Assembly (NCBI GenBank): GCA_016900015.1
Contig: JACJJM010000033.1
Span: forward strand, 1-33,562
Reading direction: 5' to 3'
Origin: Phocaeicola coprophilus
GTDB taxonomy: Bacteria; Bacteroidota; Bacteroidia; Bacteroidales; Bacteroidaceae
DNA length: 33,562 bases
Shown here piece by piece: positions 9,821-16,314 of the stretch (the stretch's first letter is position 1; each line of letters opens with the position of its first letter). The notes under the pieces were generated by a model that had not been told where the DNA came from, did no database searches, and saw only the letters and a list, made by a program, of their open reading frames with translations. The position numbers and the translations under genes were made by a program.

Positions 9821-9849
9821 ATTATTTCTTAAAGCCCAAAGATATTAAT
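9821..9849 (-). repeat. Degenerate terminal CRISPR half repeat
   Basis: These 29 bases match 24 of the first 29 bases of the plus-orientation repeat and follow an eleventh 29-bp spacer-sized segment. Similarity then stops where the inverted repeat of the MITE-like element starts (9850). On the transcribed minus strand the -7 box TATCTTTG is unchanged, while the tracr-pairing half and the -33 box are missing. Confidence 0.8.
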
Positions 9850-10005
9850 CCCAAATCGGTCATTAGAAAATCGGGCTTTCATTTTGTGTGAAATACGTCA
9901 TAATTATGGCAATAATTAAGGTGTTCAATGTAAATTTGGGCCATAATAAAGGTTATTGTCTTACATTTTACTCGCAAAAATTTCTAATGACCGATTTGGG
10001 TTAAT
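9845..10005. mobile_element. MITE-like element inserted in the end of the CRISPR array
   Basis: Two 20-bp terminal inverted repeats, CCCAAATCGGTCATTAGAAA (9850-9869) and its exact complement (9981-10000), enclose a 151-bp element with no open frame. It is flanked on both sides by TTAAT (9845-9849 and 10001-10005), a candidate 5-bp target duplication. Size, perfect ends and lack of a transposase are typical of a miniature inverted-repeat element moved in trans. The inner part can fold (AATGTAA with TTACATT). I do not assign an IS family. The left end interrupts the terminal CRISPR repeat. Confidence 0.75.
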
Positions 10006-10107
10006 ATAAAAGCTAATCTCTTCTTTCTTATCGTAGAATAAGACTAGGAATTAGCAATAAAAAGTAAAAGAGTGGCTGCGGGATGGGTTTCGGGAGTGTC
10101 GGAAATG

Positions 10108-10145
10108 AAAAAAAATCCCCGTAACATTTCCGTTACGAGGATTTT
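10108..10145 (-). terminator. Terminator of the GGGtGRT operon
   Basis: A 14-bp stem with one mismatch (10112-10125 with 10132-10145) is followed on the minus strand by a run of T (10108-10115). It lies about 30 bases past the stop of the 336-residue gene. Confidence 0.85.
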
Positions 10146-10172
10146 CTTATGTATGTTGAGATAGTCTCTAAA

Positions 10173-11183
10173 TTACTTGTTCAGAGCCAGGGCTACGTTT
10201 ACGGCGCAAGCCACTGTACATCCGACCATCGGGTTGTTGCCGATACCCAGGAAGCCCATCATTTCTACGTGGGCGGGAACGGACGACGAACCTGCGAACT
10301 GAGCATCTGAGTGCATGCGGCCGAGTGTATCGGTCATACCGTAAGAAGCAGGACCTGCGGCCATGTTGTCCGGGTGGAGTGTACGTCCTGTTCCACCTCC
10401 GGATGCTACTGAGAAGTAGGGTTTGCCAGCGAGCACACGCTCTTTCTTATAAGTGCCGGCAACCGGGTGCTGGAAGCGGGTCGGGTTGGTCGAGTTACCT
10501 GTGATGGAGACGTCTACGTTTTCCTTCCACATGATGGCTACGCCTTCACGCACGTCGTCAGCTCCGTAGCATTTCACCTTGGCGCGCGGACCGTCAGAGT
10601 AAGCGATTTCATTCACCACTTTCAGTTCGCCCGTATAGTAATCAAACTGAGTCTGCACATAGGTGAAGCCGTTGATGCGGGAGATAATCATGGCAGCGTC
10701 TTTGCCCAGACCGTTCAGGATGCAGCGCAGCGGGTTCTTACGAACTTTGTTGGCCATCTCGGCAATCTTGATAGCACCTTCTGCGGCAGCAAACGACTCG
10801 TGGCCGGCGAGGAAAGCGAAGCATTGAGTTTCTTCGCGGAGGAGGCGGGCAGCCAGGTTTCCGTGTCCGAGGCCCACTTTGCGGTCGTCAGCGACAGACC
10901 CCGGGATGCAGAATGCCTGCAAGCCGATGCCGATAGCTTCAGCTGCGTCGGCAGCATTTTTGCAGCCTTTCTTCAGTGCGATGGCGCAACCTACCACGTA
11001 AGCCCATTTTGCATTTTCGAAGCAGATGCCTTGCGTCTCCTGGCAAGTCAAGTAGGGATCAAGGCCTGCTGCGTCACAGATTGCGTTAGCTTCTTCGATG
11101 TCTTTGATGCCGTTTTCGTTCAGAGCAGCCAAAATTTGCTTCATACGGCGATCCTGGCTTTCAAATTGTACTGGTCTAATCAT
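10173..11183 (-). CDS. GGGtGRT family protein of unknown function
   Basis: This 336-residue protein, without signal peptide, carries the signature SGGGTGRT (about residues 265-272) that names the GGGtGRT family, plus the neighbouring TLHPDNMAAGPASYGMTDTLGRMHSDAQFAGSSS block. Several Cys (e.g. in EANAICDAAG, LTCQETQGICFENAKW and the C-terminal MVGCTVACAVN) could bind metal or a cofactor, but no catalytic role is established for the family as far as I know. The ATG follows a good AGGAGG site, and the gene lies 14 bases downstream of the NifU-like gene in the same operon. This pairing suggests a protein that receives or uses an Fe-S cluster. That role is inference only. Confidence 0.85.
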   Translation of the reverse strand: MIRPVQFESQDRRMKQILAALNENGIKDIEEANAICDAAGLDPYLTCQETQGICFENAKWAYVVGCAIALKKGCKNAADAAEAIGIGLQAFCIPGSVADDRKVGLGHGNLAARLLREETQCFAFLAGHESFAAAEGAIKIAEMANKVRKNPLRCILNGLGKDAAMIISRINGFTYVQTQFDYYTGELKVVNEIAYSDGPRAKVKCYGADDVREGVAIMWKENVDVSITGNSTNPTRFQHPVAGTYKKERVLAGKPYFSVASGGGTGRTLHPDNMAAGPASYGMTDTLGRMHSDAQFAGSSSVPAHVEMMGFLGIGNNPMVGCTVACAVNVALALNK

Positions 11184-11197
11184 AATCTGTGTCCTCC

Positions 11198-11899
11198 TTA
11201 TTCTTTACGTGGGTCAATATATTTAACTGCGCCTTGTTCAGGTTTGAAGCGTCCGTAAGTGCCAGTGACAGCTTTCAGGGCTTCGTTGGCATCAACGCCT
11301 TTCTTCACTTGTTCCATGAATTTGCCCATGTGGACGAATTCGTAACCGATCACTTGGTCGTCTTTGTCGAGGGCCATGCGGGTGATGTAGCCTTCGGTCA
11401 GTTCGAGATAACGGGTTCCTTTGGCTTTTGTGCCATAGAGCGTACCGGTCTGGCTGCGCAGGCCTTTGCCCAAGTCTTCCAAGCCGGCTCCGATCATCAA
11501 GCCGCCTTCTGAGAAAGCTGACTGAGTGCGTCCGTAGACGATTTGGAGGAACAACTCACGCATAGCTGTATTGATTGCGTCGCATACGAGGTCGGTGTTC
11601 AATGCTTCGAGGATGGTTTTTCCCGGAAGGATTTCAGATGCCATGGCTGCAGAGTGAGTCATGCCTGAGCAACCGATGGTTTCTACCAAGCACTCTTCGA
11701 TGACACCGTTCTTGACGTTCAGAGTCAATTTGCAAGCACCTTGTTGGGGAGCACACCAACCCACACCGTGTGTCAATCCGGAAATGTCAACGATTTCTTT
11801 AGCTTTTACCCATTTTCCTTCTTCAGGAATAGGAGCCGGTCCGTGGTTGGGACCTTTCTTAACAACACACATGTGTTCTACTTCCTGTGAATAAGTCAT
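11198..11899 (-). CDS. NifU/IscU-like Fe-S scaffold domain protein
   Basis: This 233-residue cytoplasmic protein contains an IscU/NifU-N-like region. GACKLTLNV has Cys56 in the position of the first IscU ligand, and ETIGCSGMTHSAAMAS has Cys77 in the position of the second. The Asp that follows the first Cys in IscU (CGD) is absent, Cys49 is an extra nearby Cys, and the third ligand is unclear (possibly the Cys in TDLVCDAIN). The protein is longer than IscU at both ends. It is first in a two-gene operon with the GGGtGRT gene and is likely its dedicated scaffold or partner, not a general housekeeping scaffold. The upstream TAnnTTTG box supports the ATG at 11897-11899. Confidence 0.8.
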   Translation of the reverse strand: MTYSQEVEHMCVVKKGPNHGPAPIPEEGKWVKAKEIVDISGLTHGVGWCAPQQGACKLTLNVKNGVIEECLVETIGCSGMTHSAAMASEILPGKTILEALNTDLVCDAINTAMRELFLQIVYGRTQSAFSEGGLMIGAGLEDLGKGLRSQTGTLYGTKAKGTRYLELTEGYITRMALDKDDQVIGYEFVHMGKFMEQVKKGVDANEALKAVTGTYGRFKPEQGAVKYIDPRKE

Positions 11900-11982
11900 A
11901 TCAATTACGTTTTATAGTATGAAAATAATATGTAACCACTGTTTGGATGCCGAAAGGCTTGCATGCCTTTCATTTTCGTGCG

Positions 11983-12014
11983 CAAAATTACGGTTTATAT
12001 TCATTTTCTGCAAT
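11983..12014 (-). promoter_or_regulatory. Promoter of the NifU-like/GGGtGRT operon
   Basis: On the minus strand ATTG (12011-12014) and TAATTTTG (11983-11990) are 20 bases apart, close to the consensus. The 5' leader of about 80 bases contains a hairpin (11953-11972, GAAAGGC with GCCTTTC), which could affect translation or RNA stability. Confidence 0.6.
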
Positions 12015-12140
12015 AAAGAGCTTCCTTGTTTTACGATTTTTATTATATGGAGAGAGGCTGTGTCCTTGCTTTTGCCGGCTTTATGCCGGGGGGCTTGTGG
12101 ATTCTTGGGAAGAAATGTGTCTGGATTGGAGCAAACCTGC

Positions 12141-12148
12141 TATATTTG
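12141..12148 (+). promoter_or_regulatory. Bacteroidota -7 box for the BASS transporter
   Basis: TATATTTG fits TAnnTTTG and lies 24 bases before the ATG at 12173, giving a leader of about 20 bases. The -33 region is poor. Confidence 0.55.
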
Positions 12149-12172
12149 CGCCCCTGACAAATTATTTACGAC

Positions 12173-13147
12173 ATGTTGCAATTTCTGAAGAACTGGACTC
12201 TTCCGGTGGCTATGCTGCTCGGAGTCTTGAGCTATTTCTTTTTCGCCCGGGTCAGTTTCGTGGCACCCTTGAAGCCGTTTGTGTTTACGGCGGCCAATGT
12301 GTTGACGCCCACTCTCATTTTTGCGCAGTTGCTTTTGACCTTCTGCAAGATAGATGTCCGTGACCTGCGTCCGGTGAAGTGGCACTTGTGGTTGTTGCTT
12401 TTCCAGCTGTTTTCCTGTGTGGCGGTTGCTTTGCTTCTGCTTTTCTGTCCGATGGATGACGTCTATCACAGTGTGTTTGAAGGTGTCATGGTGTGCCTGA
12501 TATGCCCCACGGCCACGGCTGCTGCCGTCATCACGGGCAAGTTGGGCGGGAATGCCGCTTCCCTCACGGCCTATACCCTGGAATCCAATCTGCTGGCAGC
12601 CATTGTCGTGCCGTTGCTTTTCCCTCTGGTCGAGCCTCATGCCGACCTCGCTTTCGTCAGTGCATTCTTTAAGATATTGAGCAAAGTCTTTCCTCTCTTG
12701 CTCTGTCCGTTTATTCTGGCCGTCCTGTTGCGCTGGCTGTTGCCTGCTGTCCACCATTGGCTGGCCACGTTCAGCAATGCGGCGTTCTACATCTGGGGCA
12801 TATCGCTGGCCATCGTGTGCGGACAGACCGTGCGTTCGCTCGTCAACAGCGATGCGCCGGCCTACGTGCAGTGGATGGTGGCGCTGGCTGCGCTGGCGGC
12901 TTGCTGCCTTCAGTTTTTCTTGGGCAAAAGCATCGGGACGCGCTATGGGGAACGCATCAGTGCCGGACAGGCTCTCGGCCAGAAGAACACGGTGCTTGCC
13001 ATCTGGATGGCCTACACTTACCTGAACCCGCTGTCGTCTGTCGCCCCGGGGGCTTACGTGTTGTGGCAGAACACCATCAACTCCTGGCAACTGTGGAAGA
13101 AGCAGCGGCGCGAGGCCGTCGCCCCGTCTCGTTCGCCGAAAACCTGA
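12173..13147 (+). CDS. BASS-family (bile acid:sodium symporter-like) transporter
   Basis: This 324-residue inner-membrane protein has nine to ten hydrophobic helices. The two BASS crossover regions are recognisable: LICPTATAAAVITGKLGGNAAS in the first half and SAGQALGQKNTVLAIWMAYTYLNPLSS in the second. Family members couple sodium entry to uptake or exchange of organic anions such as bile acids, pantoate or keto acids. The substrate here is unknown; a gut habitat makes bile acid possible, but bacterial members more often carry small organic acids. The gene is monocistronic, between its own -7 box and a bidirectional terminator (13173-13227). Confidence 0.85.
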   Translation: MLQFLKNWTLPVAMLLGVLSYFFFARVSFVAPLKPFVFTAANVLTPTLIFAQLLLTFCKIDVRDLRPVKWHLWLLLFQLFSCVAVALLLLFCPMDDVYHSVFEGVMVCLICPTATAAAVITGKLGGNAASLTAYTLESNLLAAIVVPLLFPLVEPHADLAFVSAFFKILSKVFPLLLCPFILAVLLRWLLPAVHHWLATFSNAAFYIWGISLAIVCGQTVRSLVNSDAPAYVQWMVALAALAACCLQFFLGKSIGTRYGERISAGQALGQKNTVLAIWMAYTYLNPLSSVAPGAYVLWQNTINSWQLWKKQRREAVAPSRSPKT

Positions 13148-13172
13148 GGCTTCCTGTCGGAATCGAACGAAG

Positions 13173-13227
13173 AAAGAGACACGAATGCACGGGAGAAACT
13201 ATCCCGACCGTGCTTTCGTGTCTCTTT
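13173..13227. terminator. Bidirectional terminator between convergent genes
   Basis: A perfect 13-bp outer stem (13173-13185 with 13215-13227) and an inner GCACGG/CCGTGC stem lie between the transporter (plus) and the DUF3332 gene (minus). It is followed by a T-rich stretch on the plus strand. Confidence 0.8.
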
Positions 13228-13254
13228 GTTTATCAGCTGTATGGCGGATGTGCG

Positions 13255-13803
13255 TCAACGGGCGGCGTAGAATGTCGCTCCCATGATGGCGTCGCGTGCG
13301 GTGCTCACACCTTGTGCGTCGGGAGTGACGTTGATGTATTGGCCGTTTTGCATGTTGAGGTCCACAGTGCCGTCCTTGCAGAGTTTCATGATTTCATAGC
13401 TTTTCCCGTTGCATACCACGTTCCATGTCTGCGTGCCGTTGTCGAAGCGAAGTTCCATGGCGGTGTCTTCTCCTTCCTTGGCGATGGTGTATCCTTCTTC
13501 AGTCGTTGTCACCAGGTACTTCCCGTTTTCGCCTTCGACTTCCTCGACAGTGCCGGCAGCCACCGGATTGCTTCCGCTCCAGAACTCGATGGAGTTGAGC
13601 ACGAAGGTATCAGCCAGCATGGACACTTCATAGACCGGGACAATCCACAGGCCGACAAAGATAAGTTCGTTCAGAAACTTGCTGCCTGTGGCCTGTTCGT
13701 TCCACGAGCGCACTTTGTTGAACAAGGCGTATGAACCGATGCATGAAGTAAGCGTGAGCCCGGAGAGGGCACAGCAGATGATGGATGTTTTGATAGCTTT
13801 CAT
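13255..13803 (-). CDS. DUF3332 family lipoprotein
   Basis: This 182-residue protein has a lipoprotein signal peptide with lipobox LTSC (Cys21), so it is anchored to a membrane on the periplasmic side. The N-terminal half, with FNKVRSWN, FLNELIFVGLWIVPVYEVSMLADTFVLNSIEFWSGSNP, is the typical DUF3332 core and includes one or two hydrophobic segments. The C-terminal half is a beta-rich soluble part. Function is unknown. It is a single gene convergent with the BASS transporter, with which it shares a terminator. The start ATG at 13801-13803 is the only one that gives a signal peptide. Confidence 0.88.
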   Translation of the reverse strand: MKAIKTSIICCALSGLTLTSCIGSYALFNKVRSWNEQATGSKFLNELIFVGLWIVPVYEVSMLADTFVLNSIEFWSGSNPVAAGTVEEVEGENGKYLVTTTEEGYTIAKEGEDTAMELRFDNGTQTWNVVCNGKSYEIMKLCKDGTVDLNMQNGQYINVTPDAQGVSTARDAIMGATFYAAR

Positions 13804-13981
13804 AATCGTTGCATTTATTTAGGTTGTATAAAAGTGTTGGGGTAAAAGTATGGATTTCTTTTGAAAAAAAGAATTTTTAAGTGCAAAAAATTTCTTTCTT
13901 TTTTCCACCGGACGGGAAAATGACTGGACAAAGAGAGGGTATCCCTATGCCCGGGCTGAGGACCTTCTGCTGCGTCCGACA

Positions 13982-14047
13982 GCGGAAAGGAGGGTAGCCG
14001 ACCACGGAAAGGAAGGGAAGCAGACGCCGAAAGGAGGGTAGCCAGAT
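13982..14047 (+). repeat. Three tandem 22-bp purine-rich units (intergenic family)
   Basis: Cores CGGAAAGG or CCGAAAGG start at 13983, 14005 and 14027, exactly 22 bases apart, with a related tail (AGGGTAGCC in the first and third). The same three-unit, 22-base arrangement occurs at 23857-23922 and, inverted, at 33190-33255. All are between genes. Confidence 0.75.
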
Positions 14048-14280
14048 GCCGGATGAAGGCCGAGGCAATGCGATGTTTTTCAGTGGCTTATCGAAAAACT
14101 TCCGGAGCGCTCCGGAGTGAACGTGCGGTTTGTAAAATTGTTTACATCGTCTTCGTCTGTGCTCTGTGTGTCGCGTTGCCGGAGGCTTGCGGGCTGGGAG
14201 AGGTGTGCCGTCGTTTGACACTTTGTCATCCGTAGGCGGGTGGCTATTTGGAGTCCTCCTTGAAATCTTTTACGTTTTTC
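14048..14280. other. Intergenic stretch with a 16-bp palindrome
   Basis: No gene is recognised between the 22-bp units and the ilvE promoter. It contains one perfect 16-bp palindrome, TCCGGAGCGCTCCGGA (14101-14116), which could be a hairpin or protein site. A 60-codon plus-strand frame here lacks a promoter or ribosome site and looks accidental. Confidence 0.5.
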
Positions 14281-14312
14281 TTTGTTTAATGCAATCTTTT
14301 CCTATACATTTG
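14281..14312 (+). promoter_or_regulatory. Promoter of ilvE
   Basis: TTTG (14281-14284) and TACATTTG (14305-14312) are 20 bases apart, close to the Bacteroidota consensus. The start codon is 28 bases further on. Confidence 0.7.
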
Positions 14313-14339
14313 CTGAAAGTAAATTCTTAAATCCAGGAT

Positions 14340-15362
14340 ATGATGAAAGAAATCGATTGGGCGAATCTGTCGTTCGGCTATATGCGGACAGACTACAACG
14401 TGCGTTGTACGTATCGCGATGGAAAATGGGGTGAGATAGAAATTAGTTCGGAAGAAACGATTAACCTGCACATGGCAGCGACGTCGCTTCACTACGGCCA
14501 GGAGGCTTTTGAAGGCTTGAAGGCCTATCGGTGCAAGGACGGGAAAATCCGCATCTTCCGCATGGAAGCCAATGCAGAACGTCTGCAGAGCACTTGCCGC
14601 GGCATTCTGATGCCGGAACTCCCGACGGAGCTGTTCTGTGAGATGGTGAAGAAAGTGGTGAAGCTGAACGAACGCTTCATCCCGCCTTATGAGAGCGGCG
14701 CGTCGCTGTATATCCGCCCGTTGCTCATCGGCACGAGCGCGCAAGTCGGCGTGCATCCTGCCAGCGAATACCTCTTCCTCATCTTCGTGACCCCTGTGGG
14801 CCCGTATTTCAAGGGTGGTTTTGCTACGAATCCCTATGTGATTATCCGTGAGTTTGACCGTGCGGCTCCGCTTGGCACCGGCACGTTCAAGGTGGGCGGT
14901 AACTATGCAGCCAGTCTGCGTGCGAACAAGATGGCACATGACCTGGGCTATTCCTGCGAGTTCTATCTGGATGCGAAGGAGAAGAAATATATCGACGAAT
15001 GTGGCGCGGCCAACTTCTTCGGCATCAAGGACAACACGTATGTCACACCGCTCTCGACGTCCATCCTGCCTTCCATCACCAACCGCAGTCTGATGCAGTT
15101 GGCCGAAGACATGGGCCTGAAGGTGGAACGCCGTCCCATCCCGGAGGAGGAACTGGCCACCTTCGAAGAAGCCGGAGCTTGCGGCACGGCTGCCGTCATC
15201 AGCCCGATAGAGCGCATCGACGACTTGGAGAACAAGAAGTCGTATGTGATAGCCAAGGATGGCAAGCCCGGACCGATTTCCACGAAGCTCTACCAGCGTT
15301 TGCGTGCCATCCAGTATGGTGACGTGGCCGACCCGTATGGCTGGGTGACAGTGCTCGACTGA
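14340..15362 (+). CDS. ilvE: Branched-chain amino acid aminotransferase (class IV PLP enzyme)
   Basis: This 340-residue cytosolic enzyme transfers an amino group between glutamate and the keto acids of leucine, isoleucine and valine. It is the last step of their synthesis and the first of their breakdown. The PLP lysine is Lys184 in GTFKVGGNYAASL, and Glu220 in YIDECGAANFFGI is placed to contact the pyridine nitrogen. Further family marks are LHYGQEAFEGLKAY near residue 50 and the phosphate-binding SILPSITNRSL. Length is that of the type II IlvE found in eukaryotes and many bacteria. ATG at 14340 or 14343 are both possible. The gene is monocistronic, with its own promoter and a long inverted repeat after the stop. 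Confidence 0.95.
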   Translation: MMKEIDWANLSFGYMRTDYNVRCTYRDGKWGEIEISSEETINLHMAATSLHYGQEAFEGLKAYRCKDGKIRIFRMEANAERLQSTCRGILMPELPTELFCEMVKKVVKLNERFIPPYESGASLYIRPLLIGTSAQVGVHPASEYLFLIFVTPVGPYFKGGFATNPYVIIREFDRAAPLGTGTFKVGGNYAASLRANKMAHDLGYSCEFYLDAKEKKYIDECGAANFFGIKDNTYVTPLSTSILPSITNRSLMQLAEDMGLKVERRPIPEEELATFEEAGACGTAAVISPIERIDDLENKKSYVIAKDGKPGPISTKLYQRLRAIQYGDVADPYGWVTVLD

Positions 15363-15371
15363 CGCCTTTTC

Positions 15372-15461
15372 AATGAAGAATGAAGAGTGAGGAATGGAGA
15401 ATCCCGGTACACGGCACATGCCGCAGGGCAATTCTTCGTTCCTCATTCTTCATTCTTCATT
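15372..15461 (+). terminator. Long inverted repeat after ilvE
   Basis: Two 31-base arms (15372-15402 and 15431-15461) are reverse complements at 28 of 31 positions and are built from GAATGAAGA-like words. T-rich sequence follows. It probably ends the ilvE transcript; the repeated wording also suggests a dispersed repeat. Confidence 0.6.
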
Positions 15462-15469
15462 TTTCTTTG

Positions 15470-15477
15470 TACTTTTG
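15470..15477 (+). promoter_or_regulatory. -7 box of trmB
   Basis: TACTTTTG fits TAnnTTTG, 30 bases before ATG 15507. It supports that start over an in-frame ATG 120 bases upstream, which would lie inside the inverted repeat. Confidence 0.6.
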
Positions 15478-15506
15478 TGGGGCGAAAAATACATAAGACA
15501 AAGCTC

Positions 15507-16265
15507 ATGGGGAAAAACAAATTGGAAAAGTTTGCAGATATGCGGGCTTATCCGCACGTGTTTGAATATCCGTATTCTGTGGTCGACAATGTGCCGTTTG
15601 AGATGAAAGGGCACTGGGGCCGTGACTTTTTCAAAAATGACAATCCGATTGTCCTGGAGTTGGGATGCGGACGAGGGGAATACACTGTCGGGCTGGCCCG
15701 CCGCTATCCGGACAAGAATTTCATCGGAGTGGACATCAAAGGCGCACGCATGTGGACGGGAGCGACCGAGGCATACCGGGAGGGGTTGGCCAATGTGGCC
15801 TTCCTGCGCACGAATATCGAAATCATCGAACGCTTTTTTGCTACAGGTGAAGTCAGTGAAATCTGGCTCACGTTTTCCGACCCTCAGATGAAGAAGGCGA
15901 CCAAGCGCCTGACCTCGACTTATTTCATGGAGCGTTACCGCAAGTTCCTGGTCGATGGAGGCCTGGTGCATGTGAAGACGGACAGCAATTTCATGTTCAC
16001 CTACACCCGCTATATGCTCGAACACAATCATCTCCCTGTCGAATTCCTGACGGACGACCTCTATCACTCCGGCCTGGTGGACGACATCCTGGGCATCCGC
16101 ACTTACTACGAGCAGCAGTGGCTCGACCGCGGGCTCACCATCAAGTATGTGAAGTTCCGCCTGCCGCAGGACGGTGCGTTGCAGGAGCCTGACATCGAAA
16201 TCGAGCTTGACGACTATCGCAGCTACAACCGCAGCAAGCGCAGCGGCCTTCAGACAAGCAAATGA
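15507..16265 (+). CDS. trmB: tRNA (guanine-46-N7)-methyltransferase
   Basis: This 252-residue SAM-dependent enzyme methylates N7 of G46 in the variable loop of tRNAs. The SAM site is [35 protein letters not shown] (about residues 49-83). The TrmB signature follows as [41 protein letters not shown], and a C-terminal D.GL.IKYVKF block is present. The start ATG at 15507 gives the normal N-terminus ([22 protein letters not shown], typical of Bacteroidota). The longer in-frame start at 15387 would add 40 residues encoded by repeat sequence. The mrp gene follows after 49 bases in the same direction and may be co-transcribed. Confidence 0.93.
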   Translation: MGKNKLEKFADMRAYPHVFEYPYSVVDNVPFEMKGHWGRDFFKNDNPIVLELGCGRGEYTVGLARRYPDKNFIGVDIKGARMWTGATEAYREGLANVAFLRTNIEIIERFFATGEVSEIWLTFSDPQMKKATKRLTSTYFMERYRKFLVDGGLVHVKTDSNFMFTYTRYMLEHNHLPVEFLTDDLYHSGLVDDILGIRTYYEQQWLDRGLTIKYVKFRLPQDGALQEPDIEIELDDYRSYNRSKRSGLQTSK

Positions 16266-16314
16266 CGTCTGAAAAGAATATAGGAGATTTTATCGAAACA
16301 CTAAAACTGAAAAT

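Noticed and set aside
9821-10172. Functional leader with promoter on the right of the array for plus-strand transcription, or a small gene here
   Set aside because: The stretch is explained by the degenerate repeat, the MITE-like element and the GGGtGRT operon terminator; no frame with coding character is seen.
12140-13090. 316-residue minus-strand frame opposite the BASS transporter
   Set aside because: It is Gln/Arg/His-rich low-complexity protein, the mirror of hydrophobic codons; the transporter frame is clearly real.
14286-15446. 386-residue minus-strand frame over ilvE
   Set aside because: It is antisense to a clear ilvE gene; His/Arg-rich composition is typical of a shadow frame, and its N-terminus lies in the inverted repeat.
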